In this document: piece after piece, positions 53,817 through 63,900 of the stretch
How the letters are laid out: every line of letters starts with the position of its first letter
Position numbering within the stretch: position 1 is the first letter of the stretch
Origin: Nonlabens xiamenensis
Lineage (GTDB): Bacteria; Bacteroidota; Bacteroidia; Flavobacteriales; Flavobacteriaceae
Length of the DNA: 64,000 nucleotides
Assembly: GCF_003865345.1 (NCBI RefSeq)
Contig: NZ_RMVE01000003.1
Span: 124,001 to 188,000 of the forward strand
Direction: 5' to 3'
The notes under the pieces: model-generated
The model's input: only the letters and a program-made list of their open reading frames with translations
Told to the model about the DNA's origin: nothing
The model's database searches: none
Position numbers and translations under genes: made by a program

Positions 53817-54383
53817 TTATTGACCCAACATACCTTCTTTCAAGTCATCATCAGCCGGATCGTTGCCTAACCAGATACCAAAAAGTCCTTTTTTGAAGTC
53901 CATTCCAGCAATGGTTCCTAATTGTTTTCCATTCTTGGAAATCATTGTTCCTTTCCCTGGAGCGTAGGCGATCTCAAAATGATCTCCTTCCACAATAGCT
54001 TCACTAAATAATCCAACAAATGTATTGATCTCTGATTTAATGGCTGCTCTTTCAGAATCGGTACAGCTGTCTTCAAAGCCATCTTCTACGGCCTCTTTCA
54101 TTCTTTTTTGGGTAACCTTGCTATCAGTGATATCCAAGGTGATGGCCATGGCCTCATCAGCTTTGACCAACATATTACCATCACTGTATTTTTTTGTAGT
54201 GTACAATGCTCCCACATAAAGATCAAACCAAAGTTTTTCCCTCATACCAGCACCATTCAAACTTAATTCCTGTCCTGCGACAGTCAAGTTCTTTTCTACG
54301 GTTACACCATTGATTGTTTTTTGAGCCGAGCTAAAGGAAAAAGTCCCGATTATCGCTACGACAAGTAAAAGTATTTTTTTCAT
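53817..54383 (-). CDS. Chalcone-isomerase-like secreted protein
   Basis: This is a 188-residue protein with a signal peptide (cleavage after FSSAQ). GAGMREKLWFDLYVGALYTTKK is the signature of the chalcone-isomerase-like fold found in bacterial periplasmic proteins. FEIAYAPGKGTMISKNGKQLGTI and FKKGLFGIWLGNDPAD complete it. Bacterial members probably bind fatty acids and are not isomerases. It follows yihY by 28 nt, at the end of a probable three-gene operon with nadC. Confidence 0.9.
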   Translation of the reverse strand: MKKILLLVVAIIGTFSFSSAQKTINGVTVEKNLTVAGQELSLNGAGMREKLWFDLYVGALYTTKKYSDGNMLVKADEAMAITLDITDSKVTQKRMKEAVEDGFEDSCTDSERAAIKSEINTFVGLFSEAIVEGDHFEIAYAPGKGTMISKNGKQLGTIAGMDFKKGLFGIWLGNDPADDDLKEGMLGQ

Positions 54384-54411
54384 CTTTTCATTGAATTATG
54401 GATTAAAGATA

Positions 54412-55344
54412 CTATACTGATTTCAAATTCCGTGCCTTTAATGCTCTTAAGGATGCATTTAATTCAAAACCCAATAATAATAAATTGGCATTCAGCCATA
54501 TGTATACCATTAATATCAATAGTGCGCCGATCGATCCATAGATCTCATTGAAACTCGAAAAATTATCAATATAGATCCCATACAGATATGAAAATAGAAT
54601 AATTAATAAAGTAGTAAATGCTGCGCCAACAGAAAAAAACTTGGTTTGACGGCCATCGCGTGTACCCGTATAATACAGGGTACATATGAATAAATAGAGC
54701 ATGAAGATCAACAGTACATAACGAATCAGGCTGAGCCAAACGGTCATGGAATCTTCTGTCATAAAATCTCTGGCACGTAATTCGGCTATCCAGAATTCTA
54801 CAACGCCGGTCACCACTACACCAATAAAGAGAAAGAGCACCAAAATAACTGAGACTCCCAGCGCCACTACATACTGTCTAAAAAAGCCCCTGTTGATCTC
54901 TGCATGATAACTGCGTTCAAAGCCATTGAAAATGGCATTAATACCGTTAGACATTAGGAATAAGGAAGTCAAGAAGGCCAGCGTCAATAAACCCGTGTTT
55001 TCCTGAAGTGCAATTTCTTTAAATATGTTGTCAAATGCACCAGCCGCCTGTGCCGGAAGGAGTTCGTTGACAAAGAGCAACACCTCTTCCTGAAAGTTCT
55101 CAATTTGAATGAATGGAATGAGGTTGAGTATAAAAAGAATAAATGGGAAGAGCGCCATAAAGAAACTATAAGAAATAGCACTGGCACGCGCCGAAAATGC
55201 CCCCTGAAGAATACCCATGGAATAAGTTTCCCATAGATCCCAGGCCGTCATCCCTTCAAATCCTGGGAGCTTGTACCTATTGGTGATGGCCACAAACCAT
55301 GACAAGACGGGTATGCGATCCAGTATTTGTTTGAGCTTACCCAT
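54412..55344 (-). CDS. YihY/BrkB-family inner-membrane protein
   Basis: This is a 310-residue protein with six hydrophobic segments. GAFSARASAISYSFFMALFPFILFILNLIP near residues 50-80 and NGINAIFNGFERSYH near 133 are hallmarks of the YihY/virulence factor BrkB family, once misnamed ribonuclease BN. Function is uncertain; a lipid-transport role has been suggested for relatives. Its start overlaps the end of nadC by 8 nt, so the two are co-transcribed. Confidence 0.93.
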   Translation of the reverse strand: MGKLKQILDRIPVLSWFVAITNRYKLPGFEGMTAWDLWETYSMGILQGAFSARASAISYSFFMALFPFILFILNLIPFIQIENFQEEVLLFVNELLPAQAAGAFDNIFKEIALQENTGLLTLAFLTSLFLMSNGINAIFNGFERSYHAEINRGFFRQYVVALGVSVILVLFLFIGVVVTGVVEFWIAELRARDFMTEDSMTVWLSLIRYVLLIFMLYLFICTLYYTGTRDGRQTKFFSVGAAFTTLLIILFSYLYGIYIDNFSSFNEIYGSIGALLILMVYIWLNANLLLLGFELNASLRALKARNLKSV

Positions 55345-56203
55345 GAACTGCCTTCAGGCTCAGGTCCATATTATAGACACTGTGGGTCAGTGATCCACTG
55401 GATATAAAATCAACCCCACATTCTGCATATTGCCGGGCAGTGTCCAGGGTAATACCTCCACTACTTTCTGTCAGACATTGATCTCCGATCAGTGCTACTG
55501 CTTTTTTAGTTTGCTCATAATCAAAGTTGTCAATCAGGATACGATAAACTCCATCGTGTTCTAATATTTGTTCAATTTCCTTTAAATCTCTCGCCTCTAC
55601 AATGATTTTCAGGTCTCGTTGGGTTTCTTGTAGGTAGGCTTTTGTTTTTTCAATAGCAGCTCCTACTCCACCGGCAAAATCTATATGATTATCCTTGAGC
55701 ATGATCACATCGTACAAACCAAATCTATGATTAACTCCGCCCCCAATATCAACTGCCCATTTTTCCAAAATCCTTATTCCGGGTGTTGTTTTTCTAGTAT
55801 CCAGTATGCGGGTCTTGGTTCCCTCCAGTATATCTACAAAGGCCTTGGTTTTGGTAGCAATGGCACTCATTCGTTGCATAGCGTTGAGCACCAGCCGTTC
55901 TGCCTTGAGAATTGATCGAGAAGGACCGTTCACATAAAATGCCTCGTCACCATACTGGACTTGATCCCCATCATTTTTAATCACCTGGATCTCTAATTGG
56001 GGATCCACTTGATGAAATACCGCTTTCGCGAAAGCGACTCCCGCCAGCACACCATTGTCCTTGACCAACAAACGCGCTTTTCCTTGTGCGGCTGCGGGAA
56101 TACAGGAAAGGCTACTATGGTCGCCGTCACCTACATCTTCTCTTAAGGCGTTGTCGATGATACGATTGATTTCAAGTTGCGCTTCTGGTGAGTTATAATC
56201 CAT
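55337..56203 (-). CDS. nadC: Nicotinate-nucleotide pyrophosphorylase (carboxylating)
   Basis: This is a 288-residue protein. I chose ATG 56203 (MDYNSPEAQLEINRIIDNAL) over the frame start at 56239. DVGDGDHSSL, LNAMQRMSAIATKTKAF, DTRKTTPGIRILEKWAV and GGGVNHRFGLYDVIMLKDNHI are classic NadC motifs; they bind quinolinate and phosphoribosyl pyrophosphate. It makes nicotinate mononucleotide in NAD synthesis. First gene of the nadC, yihY, chalcone isomerase-like group. Confidence 0.97.
   Translation of the reverse strand: MDYNSPEAQLEINRIIDNALREDVGDGDHSSLSCIPAAAQGKARLLVKDNGVLAGVAFAKAVFHQVDPQLEIQVIKNDGDQVQYGDEAFYVNGPSRSILKAERLVLNAMQRMSAIATKTKAFVDILEGTKTRILDTRKTTPGIRILEKWAVDIGGGVNHRFGLYDVIMLKDNHIDFAGGVGAAIEKTKAYLQETQRDLKIIVEARDLKEIEQILEHDGVYRILIDNFDYEQTKKAVALIGDQCLTESSGGITLDTARQYAECGVDFISSGSLTHSVYNMDLSLKAVHG
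56021..56036. repeat. Palindrome CGCTTTCGCGAAAGCG in nadC
   Basis: An exact 16-bp copy encoding VAFAKAV. Confidence 0.95.
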
Positions 56204-56249
56204 TAGGTAATATTTACCTTCAAAAATAAGCAAACACAAAGAATGATTT

Positions 56250-56257
56250 TACATTTG
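56250..56257 (+). promoter_or_regulatory. Candidate -7 box of rlmH
   Basis: TACATTTG fits TAnnTTTG exactly, 4 nt before the ATG, so the transcript would be almost leaderless. No clear TTG upstream. Confidence 0.35.
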
Positions 56258-56261
56258 CAAC

Positions 56262-56735
56262 ATGAACATAAGTCTTCTCGTTGTAGGAAAAACCGACGAT
56301 TCACGTATCCAGGAATTGATTAACATCTACGTTGATCGTTTAGGACATTACATCAATTTTGATCTAGAAATCATTCCTGACCTCAAAAAAACTAAACACT
56401 TGAGTGAGGAGCAGCAGAAGGAAAAAGAGGGCCAACTCATCCTGGATCGATTGGAAAAGAGTGATTTTGTAACGCTGCTAGATGAAAAAGGCAAGCAATA
56501 CACCAGCATGCAATTTGCCGACTTAATTAATAAACGTAGTGTTTCTGGCCTTAAACGTCTGGTGTTTGTCATTGGTGGTCCTTATGGCTTCTCGCCTTCT
56601 GTCTATGCAGCAGCCCAATCAAAACTTTCTTTGAGCCAGATGACTTTTTCACACCAAATGGTGCGCTTATTTGCGGTCGAGCAAATCTATCGCGCCTTTA
56701 GCATTTTGCGCAACGAACCTTACCATCACCAGTAG
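56262..56735 (+). CDS. rlmH: 23S rRNA (pseudouridine-1915 N3)-methyltransferase
   Basis: This is a 157-residue SPOUT methyltransferase. FVIGGPYGFSPSVYAAAQ forms the SAM-binding glycine loop and LSLSQMTFSHQMVRLFAVEQIYRAFSILRNEPYHH the conserved C-terminal knot. The length matches the family. It modifies helix 69 of 23S rRNA in complete ribosomes. It is divergent from nadC and separated from mutS2 by 79 nt. Confidence 0.97.
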   Translation: MNISLLVVGKTDDSRIQELINIYVDRLGHYINFDLEIIPDLKKTKHLSEEQQKEKEGQLILDRLEKSDFVTLLDEKGKQYTSMQFADLINKRSVSGLKRLVFVIGGPYGFSPSVYAAAQSKLSLSQMTFSHQMVRLFAVEQIYRAFSILRNEPYHHQ

Positions 56736-56814
56736 TGGATAACTGCTGAGACGCTAATTTCTTCCAAAAACCAGTACCGGCCCGAGATTTCAATGTTATT
56801 TTTGTGATCATTCT

Positions 56815-58992
56815 ATGAAGAAAATTTCCCAAAAAACCATCCAGGACCTGGAGTTTCATGTTGTGCGTGATCAAGCAGCTGCTTATTGCGTCACGGAAGA
56901 TGGAAAGGCAGCTATGACAGAATTGGTTCCCTATCGCGGGAGGGAAAACATTCTGAAGGAACTGGAATCTACGCATGAATACCTTTGGTCTTTTGGTAGC
57001 GAACATCAAATTCCCAATCATGGATTTGATGCGATCGACCGCGAGCTACAACTATTGGATATTGACAACAGCACACTGGAAAAAGAAGGCATTCGTCGGT
57101 TGGCCCACCTACCTCGTACTGTCAACAAACACATAGTTTTTTTCAAGAAACTACAAGAGCAGTTTCCCAGGCTACAAGAGCGCTTGGAAGATATACCGAT
57201 GGACAAGAGCATTCCAGACCGTGTGGATCAGGTGCTGGATCGTTTTGGCGAGATCAAGGACGATGCTTCTCCCATTTTGAAACATTTACGTGCCGAAATG
57301 AATAACGTGCGTGGCCAACTCAACGGGAGTTTTGGTCAGGCCTTGAGCCATTATGGCCAATTGGGATACCTGGACGACATTCGTGAGAGTGTTGTTGAAA
57401 ATAGACGTGTTCTTGCCGTTAAAGCCATGTACAGACGCAAAGTCAAGGGGAAAATCATGGGGAGTTCCAAAACAGGGAGCATTTCCTATATAGAACCTGA
57501 ACGGGTATTAACGCTTTCGCGAAAGCTTTCAGAACTAGAGCTGGAAGAACGGGAAGAAATACTACGTATTCTCAAAGAATTGACGGATTTTATTAGACCC
57601 TATATTGCACCATTAGAGGAATACAGGGCGTATCTCACCCATACAGATCTGATTTCTGCCAAGGCCAAATACGCCAGGAAAATCAAAGCTTTACTTCCCA
57701 TGATGGTCGAGCATCAGGAACTAGACCTGGTAGATGCCTATCATCCGCTCTTGTGGATATCTAACAATGAACGTGGAGAAAAAACCCATCCCCAAAGTAT
57801 CAGACTGGCTCCTGACAATAGAATCATTGTCATTTCAGGACCCAATGCCGGCGGGAAATCCATTACCCTGAAAACCATAGGTCTATTGCAACTTATGATA
57901 CAGGCGGGAATGTTGATTCCCGTGCATGAAAAAAGCCGGGTTTGCCTTTTTGAACAGGTACTTACGGACATCGGAGATAATCAAAGTATCGATAATCATC
58001 TGAGTACATACAGCTACCGACTAAAGAATATGCGCGGATTCTTGCGTAGTGCCAATGAAAAGACGCTGTTTTTAATTGATGAATTCGGTACTGGCTCGGA
58101 TCCAGAACTGGGAGGGGCTTTGGCAGAAAGCATGTTGGAAGAACTCAATGAGCGACAGTCTTATGGTATCATCACTACGCATTATACCAATCTAAAAATG
58201 CTGGCCAACGAACTACCAGAGATGACCAATGCAAATATGCTTTTTGACGCCAGGTCGCTAGAACCTGTGTATCAATTACAATTGGGTGAAGCAGGTAGCT
58301 CTTTTACTTTTGAAGTAGCACAAAAAAACGGTATTCCTTATTCCTTGATCAATAAGGCCAAAAAGAAAGTCGAGCGAGGCAAGATCAGATTTGATAAATC
58401 CATTGCGGCACTTCAAAAGGAAAGATCAAATCTAAGGAAGAATAATGAAAAACTCAGGGATAAAGAGGTTCGGGCAACCCAAAAAGCCAATAAATTAGAG
58501 GACACGCAAGAACGGGTGCAACAGAAACTCGAAGACTTTCAGGAGCTGTATGATTCCTATCAGAAATATATCCAGCTAGGGAAAAAATTTGACCAGTTGG
58601 CCTCAGATTTTGACAAAAACAAAAAAAAGAAGCTCCTATTGGACGAACTGATGAAGTTGGTCATCACAGAAAATGTCAAGAGAAGACCTCCTAAGAAAAA
58701 GGTGGACAAGGTCGTAGAAAAGCGTCAGAAAGGTAAGGCAAAGCAAGTCGAGAACGAAGTGATCCAAAAAGTAGAAAGAATACGTTCGGAAAAAAAGAAA
58801 AATAAAGCAGCACCAGCCGTCAAGACTCCCGAAAAACCCAAAGACATTTTAAAGGTCAATGATCGAGTGAGACTTACGGATTCCAAGTCGGTTGGAACTA
58901 TTGACCAAATTGAAAAAGGAAAGGCGACTGTGAATTATGGTTTCTTTACTACTTTGGTAGACGTGGACAGGTTGGAAAAGGTAGGGAAATAA
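56815..58992 (+). CDS. mutS2: MutS2-type ATPase without a Smr domain
   Basis: This is a 725-residue protein. The MutS core (helical lever about 230-300) is followed by the ATPase with Walker A GPNAGGKSITLKT (about 342) and the Walker B region LFLIDEFGTGSDPELGGALAE (about 418-438). A long coiled coil covers about 520-610 (KERSNLRKNNEKLRDKEVRA). A basic region and a small beta domain (NDRVRLTDSKSVGTIDQIEKG) form the C-terminus. MutS2 usually ends in a Smr nuclease domain; none is visible here. Likely roles are ribosome rescue or recombination control. A palindrome copy lies at 57513-57526. The next gene starts on the base after its stop codon. Confidence 0.93.
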   Translation: MKKISQKTIQDLEFHVVRDQAAAYCVTEDGKAAMTELVPYRGRENILKELESTHEYLWSFGSEHQIPNHGFDAIDRELQLLDIDNSTLEKEGIRRLAHLPRTVNKHIVFFKKLQEQFPRLQERLEDIPMDKSIPDRVDQVLDRFGEIKDDASPILKHLRAEMNNVRGQLNGSFGQALSHYGQLGYLDDIRESVVENRRVLAVKAMYRRKVKGKIMGSSKTGSISYIEPERVLTLSRKLSELELEEREEILRILKELTDFIRPYIAPLEEYRAYLTHTDLISAKAKYARKIKALLPMMVEHQELDLVDAYHPLLWISNNERGEKTHPQSIRLAPDNRIIVISGPNAGGKSITLKTIGLLQLMIQAGMLIPVHEKSRVCLFEQVLTDIGDNQSIDNHLSTYSYRLKNMRGFLRSANEKTLFLIDEFGTGSDPELGGALAESMLEELNERQSYGIITTHYTNLKMLANELPEMTNANMLFDARSLEPVYQLQLGEAGSSFTFEVAQKNGIPYSLINKAKKKVERGKIRFDKSIAALQKERSNLRKNNEKLRDKEVRATQKANKLEDTQERVQQKLEDFQELYDSYQKYIQLGKKFDQLASDFDKNKKKKLLLDELMKLVITENVKRRPPKKKVDKVVEKRQKGKAKQVENEVIQKVERIRSEKKKNKAAPAVKTPEKPKDILKVNDRVRLTDSKSVGTIDQIEKGKATVNYGFFTTLVDVDRLEKVGK
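57513..57526. repeat. Palindrome GCTTTCGCGAAAGC in mutS2
   Basis: An exact copy encoding part of TLSRKLS. Confidence 0.95.
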
Positions 58993-59397
58993 ATGAAAGA
59001 GTCAGATATCATACTATTTGATGGCGTGTGCAACCTTTGTAATTCTGCTGTTTTGTTTATCATTAAACGAGATAAAAAGGATCGATATAGATTTGCCGCA
59101 CTTCAAAATGACATCGGTGGTAAACTGCTGGCTCATCACCGAATCGATCCCGATAAAACAGATTCAATCGTTTTGATTCGCGATGGTAAAGCCTATACAA
59201 AAGCAGGTGCCGCGCTGCGTATTGCTCGATATCTTTCTGGAGGCTGGCCCTTATTATCTGCTCTTTTGATATTACCAAAGTTTTTGACCAACACGGTTTA
59301 CGACTATATAGCGCATCATCGATACCAATGGTTTGGTAAAAAGGAACAATGTATGATTCCTACTCCAGAACTGAAAGCCAAATTTCTGGATGCTTAG
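58993..59397 (+). CDS. DCC-family (DUF393) thioredoxin-like protein
   Basis: This is a 134-residue protein. ILFDGVCNLCNSAVLFIIKRD carries the family DxxCxxC motif (Cys at about 13 and 16), which resembles a thioredoxin active site. IVLIRDGKAYTKAGAALRIARYL and YDYIAHHRYQWFGKKEQC are also typical. A disulfide exchange role is assumed but unproven. It begins directly after the mutS2 stop, so the genes are translated together; the functional link is not clear. Confidence 0.92.
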   Translation: MKESDIILFDGVCNLCNSAVLFIIKRDKKDRYRFAALQNDIGGKLLAHHRIDPDKTDSIVLIRDGKAYTKAGAALRIARYLSGGWPLLSALLILPKFLTNTVYDYIAHHRYQWFGKKEQCMIPTPELKAKFLDA

Positions 59398-59580
59398 CCT
59401 TAATGATTAATCGCGCTTATGAGGTTTCAAGTTTTCTTGTAGCTGGATGAGTTGACATAGAAGTTGATCTGATTCAACAAGCATTATAACGTATCTGCCA
59501 CGTATATGTCGGTGACTGTCACCTCAAAATGCTGATCTTGGCCAAAATTTACAGTTTCGTATTATCTTTAATGCAAATTA

Positions 59581-60255
59581 TTGTCTGTGCATCGTTTCGG
59601 TTCTGCTTTCGTCGTGTTTGTGCTCTATGCCTGCGCCTGTATTTTCTTGATTGGATTCTTGTTCTTGGATGATTTGGAGGTTACTCCGGAAAAAACCGAC
59701 TTGGATCTTAATTACAGTAGTGGTATTTCTACCACTGTTGATCGGCAGGCGGACTCCAGTAAAACAAGTTTTTCCAATCGTAATGGCATTGTCGCAACTC
59801 CGGCTGATACTCTTCCAGAAAGTGATTCGGCCGACAACAACTTTGAAAAAACGGTCATCAGTCCTATGTCTACCTCAAAAGTAGACTCGTTGCCCATACC
59901 ATTTAATGTGTACCGCAATTCTGGTGACACAGGTCTCTTAAATTGCCAAGCCTATGCAAGGGTTTATTTTAACAGAGCAAGAGTAAAAATACCCTATTAT
60001 TGTTCGGACTATGGCCTTCAGATTAAGGCGCTTTTGGAAAAAGAACAAAATTCAACTTTGATGATTACCGGGTATACCACAAAGGATGAATTGGAAGGCA
60101 TAGGGTTACAACGTGCCACCTACATTCAAAAATTATTAAAAAATGTTGGGATACCGTTGGAACGTATGCGCACGAATAGCTCTTATAAACCGATAGAATT
60201 TGTCAACGGTACAGCTAAAGGTGGAATTCGAATGAGTATACAAACAACCAATTAA
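59581..60255 (+). CDS. Membrane-anchored protein with OmpA-like C-terminal fold
   Basis: This is a 224-residue protein. The start is uncertain between TTG 59581 and GTG 59587; there is no in-frame ATG after the upstream stop at 59569. A transmembrane helix lies at about residues 8-29, followed by a Ser/Thr/Asp-rich linker (30-115). The last 100 residues (VYFNRARVKIPYYCSDYGLQIKALL, then MITGYTTKDELEGIGLQRATYIQKLL) look like a diverged OmpA domain. The key peptidoglycan-binding residues are not obvious. It is 9 nt upstream of the HhH membrane protein, so probably in one operon. Confidence 0.7.
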   Translation: MSVHRFGSAFVVFVLYACACIFLIGFLFLDDLEVTPEKTDLDLNYSSGISTTVDRQADSSKTSFSNRNGIVATPADTLPESDSADNNFEKTVISPMSTSKVDSLPIPFNVYRNSGDTGLLNCQAYARVYFNRARVKIPYYCSDYGLQIKALLEKEQNSTLMITGYTTKDELEGIGLQRATYIQKLLKNVGIPLERMRTNSSYKPIEFVNGTAKGGIRMSIQTTN

Positions 60256-60264
60256 TTTGATGGC

Positions 60265-60804
60265 ATGGAAATTTTAAACCAACATACTGCATTAATCATC
60301 ATTTTATTTTTCATGTTGTTTGGGGCATTCATGATCGGCTATTTTTTTGGTAGGCCTAGGCGTATAGTCGACCGCAGAAAGGTAGAAAAAGCCTCAGAAA
60401 AGATGGAAGAAGTATCAACAAGGGAAGCACCGGCTGATGAGGTAGACGAATTAGTCATACAACCAGGAAATATCAGAGCCACAAAAACACGAGAGCGGGC
60501 TGGGAAATTGAGCAATGCTTCTCAGCGAAAAATTGCTGATCAAGGCATAGACTTCACTCATATGGGTAATGGCTCCCCTGATGAGGCTGATGATCTCAAG
60601 CAAATAGTAGGCATAGGAAGGGTGGTTGAAGCTAAATTAAATTCGATTGGAATATACAATTACTCGCAGTTGGCCCGTATGTCTGACAGCGATATGCAAA
60701 CAATTTCCAAAGTCATCGAGTTTTTTCCAGGACGCATACAACGGGATGATTGGAAGGGTCAAGCCCACGGACTCATGCAGAAATCAGATTTTCACAATCA
60801 TTGA
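60265..60804 (+). CDS. Membrane protein with helix-hairpin-helix domain
   Basis: This is a 179-residue protein. One N-terminal transmembrane helix (about 8-28) is followed by a charged linker. The C-terminal 70 residues, DLKQIVGIGRVVEAKLNSIGIYNYSQLARMSD and EFFPGRIQRDDWKGQA, are a helix-hairpin-helix domain of the type seen beside 50S ribosomal L21-like and predicted FEN1-like proteins. DNA or RNA binding at the membrane is inferred. It pairs with the OmpA-like gene 9 nt upstream. Its end overlaps a small - strand gene by 7 nt. Confidence 0.8.
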   Translation: MEILNQHTALIIILFFMLFGAFMIGYFFGRPRRIVDRRKVEKASEKMEEVSTREAPADEVDELVIQPGNIRATKTRERAGKLSNASQRKIADQGIDFTHMGNGSPDEADDLKQIVGIGRVVEAKLNSIGIYNYSQLARMSDSDMQTISKVIEFFPGRIQRDDWKGQAHGLMQKSDFHNH

Positions 60805-60971
60805 TTGGATTTTTTATTGCGCCAGTAAAAATAGATACCAGAAAGTTCAGTAGCGACGCCTATCAGAATCAAACCACTGGCTCCCATAATCGCCATCAGG
60901 TATAGTACTACTCCGATTATCGCAATTATACTACCTAAAACTACCATGACAATTGCGCCTTGTTTATTCAT
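60798..60971 (-). CDS. Small two-helix membrane protein
   Basis: A 57-residue open frame from ATG 60971 to TGA 60798-60800 reads MNKQGAIVMVVLGSIIAIIG and continues with VVLYLMAIMGASGLILIGVATELSGIYFYW, ending RNKKSNQ. Two hydrophobic segments with a basic C-terminal tail make a plausible small membrane protein. It lies just downstream of the - strand surface antigen gene (stop at about 60996, 24 nt away), so it may share its transcript. It is short and unassigned, so confidence is moderate. Confidence 0.55.
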   Translation of the reverse strand: MNKQGAIVMVVLGSIIAIIGVVLYLMAIMGASGLILIGVATELSGIYFYWRNKKSNQ

Positions 60972-60995
60972 ATATCATCGATTTGTAACCCAGCT

Positions 60996-63900
60996 TTAGA
61001 AACTGAACCCCACCTGAAAACTAAATCGAGGTCCATCTGCGCCAGTGAAAAGATTAAAAGTCGCGCCAATAGCGTCTGTACTATTTACCCAAAATCCGCC
61101 GCCCACATCATTATGCCATCTGCTGCTATCTTCTCCATCCAACCAAACTCTTCCTACATCACCGCCTGCAAAAATACCCATCTGTAATGGAATCAAACCA
61201 GTTTTAAATTCCTTGAAACTAAAACGAACATCAGCGCTGGTAGCAAAAGAAGATTCCCCAGAGAATCGTTGACGGCGATAACCTCTTAGTCCAGTGTCCT
61301 GTCCAATTTGCGCACTTTGATAAAATTGAAAATCATCTCCAAAATTTACGGTAGCTTGAGCCAGCGTGCGTAATACCAGATTACGTTTCCTATTCAACGC
61401 ATTGTGAAACCCTAGCTTAGGTTTGAGGTAGGCAAAGAAGTCATCTGTCTGATCTGTATTGATGTTAAATCCGCCAAAGAATTCAAAAATCATTCCTCGG
61501 GTAGGATTGAGCTTGTTGTCATAGCTTTGGTAGAAATAGCCTCCATTGATATCCACGAACCATTTGCGATCGTAGAAATCTGGATTGGTGGATTCATCAC
61601 CAAATAATTCGGTGATAAACCTGTCGCTGTCGTCCTCGACCTCAAACCCTTGGATTTCAATACCACCTCTGATATTAGATCCATATTCACCAACATAGCT
61701 AACGCCTAAACCTCCAGAATATTCACTGATACGCACCCTGTTAAAATCAAAATCGATCTCGTCATCGTTGTTCACGGTTTCATTTCCGAAACCAAAAAAG
61801 TTTTCTGCAAAAGTAGGTGCCGCAAATCTGGCTTTGGCCGTCAGATTCATATGATTGAAAATTCCAGCAAAAGTACCCTCGTAGTTGATATCAAAACCTT
61901 GAGTAGCAAAATAATAACCAGCAGTGAGTTTGTGTACACGGGTGTTGGGATTTCTATTGAACCCATTGACCGTATAAATATTTTGTACACCTATTTTAAA
62001 TCCATCATCTGGATTAAATCCAAAAGCAGGAGTCAGAATATTAGAATTGATTATACTCTTTTTGGGGTTGTAAAGATTACGGTCATAATCATCAGACAAT
62101 CTTATTCTTGCACCTTTGACGTTTTTAAAGGTATTGTCTTTTGTTTTATGATCATAAATAGAAATACCTTTTCCATTTTCTAAATCGTAAATGTCGTTAT
62201 TCTGACCACCGATGATACGAATCTTGATACGATTTCTACCGTCACCCATGGCTTGAATAATATCATCATCATCAAGGGCATAAATCCAAATTTCGTCGGT
62301 TTCCTCGGCCAAAAAAGTACGCTGGGAAACGATTTCGGCCTTCTCTCCCCCTTTATTCCTGTATATAGTCACCTTGGTTTTCCCGTCAGCTATGCGGTCA
62401 ATGATGACAAAATCATCCTTGTCCGTTCCAGTCATGATGCCCAATTGCGCCAAATAATCGTAGTAGCGATCAGCGATATCTACCAATTTGTCCCTACGAG
62501 CCTTCATACTAGTGATAATGGTTTGGGTAGTTGGGTGCGGGTAGATTTCTTCAGGCAGCTCTCTGAACGCCTCTTCAATCACTTCATCCGTTAGGTTTTC
62601 CTGAATGTGCCGGGCTTGACTGAGCCAAATTTCTCGATCAGCTCCCTGTGCGATACTCCGGTCTAAATAAGCTGCAGCAGTATTGAACCATTTAACATTG
62701 TCCAGGTCTTTATCATAGGTAGCAAATTGGTTAGTCAAGCCTACCATGACTCTCAGAGTGGCAAATATGGCTCCATCAAAATTAGAATAGGCCTGATCTC
62801 TATCCCTGGGGATTGCTTTGAAGGTACTGTTACCTTCCTCGTCTTTAAATTGGGCCCAGCGCCATTGATCCTGGTGGCGGTCCCAGTCACCGATCAGCAT
62901 ATCAAACATACGGGCACGAACGTAAAATGGCTGATCCACCTTGAATCGTTCATCCTCGCGCAATTTGGCAAATAAATCAGATGTTGACTCAATGTCTCCC
63001 GGTTTTCCAAAGCTGGCTAAATCATCATGATTTTCTTCTGGACGTTCTACCAACATGTAGAGTTCGTCACCATAATTCCTATTGTATTGTCCCAGCGCTT
63101 TTTGTTTGGGCAGGTAGTATATTTCTGGGTTGGTATGATAGACCCCAACAGCGTTACTTAATGTAGGTAATGTTGTGAAAGCATAAGGATGAGCAGCGGT
63201 ATAAAAATCAAAAAGCAAATCTTCGGCGGTAGTGTCCTCAAAACCTTCTGCCACATCATTTTCCTTAAACACCGTAGTTTGTAGGAATTGAACCGCACTT
63301 TTTTTCAAGGCCCTGAAATTATATTCCCTGCCTTGTTTATCGGTTACCCTCAATGATCTTGTTTGGTGACCACCACCAGCACGTTCCACAGTGAGACCTC
63401 CTTTCAATGTATCCAGTAAAGCTACTTTGGCGTTGATCTTGGTCCCGTATAAATCTCGGTATTTGGTTCCCCAAACGGATTCAAACACATCTCCCTTCTC
63501 TACTCTTTCTTGGTCGTATACACTCGCTTTCGCGAAAGCGGGATACTCTTCTGGCAAGCTTTCCATATCAAAGGACTCGGGCGTTTCAATCGCTTTGTGG
63601 GTAAATAAAAGTTTTTCTTTTCCTCCCTCAAAACCGTAGTACCGTACCCAACTACTTCCATCTTCCATAACGTCTAAACGTACAAACCCATTTCCTCCGT
63701 AGGAAAACAGACCGTCGTAACTTAAGGAGGCATAGCCTTTTTTAGAACCACTTCCGGAAACGATCTGACGAATTCCGTCATTCTCAATGTACTGTAAAGT
63801 ATGTTCATGACCGCTGGCGAAAATAAGTCTGCTGGCCGTAGAAGCCCGAGCCAGTGCCGTGATGCGATTCACCATCTCCTGATAACGCTTATTTTGCTTA

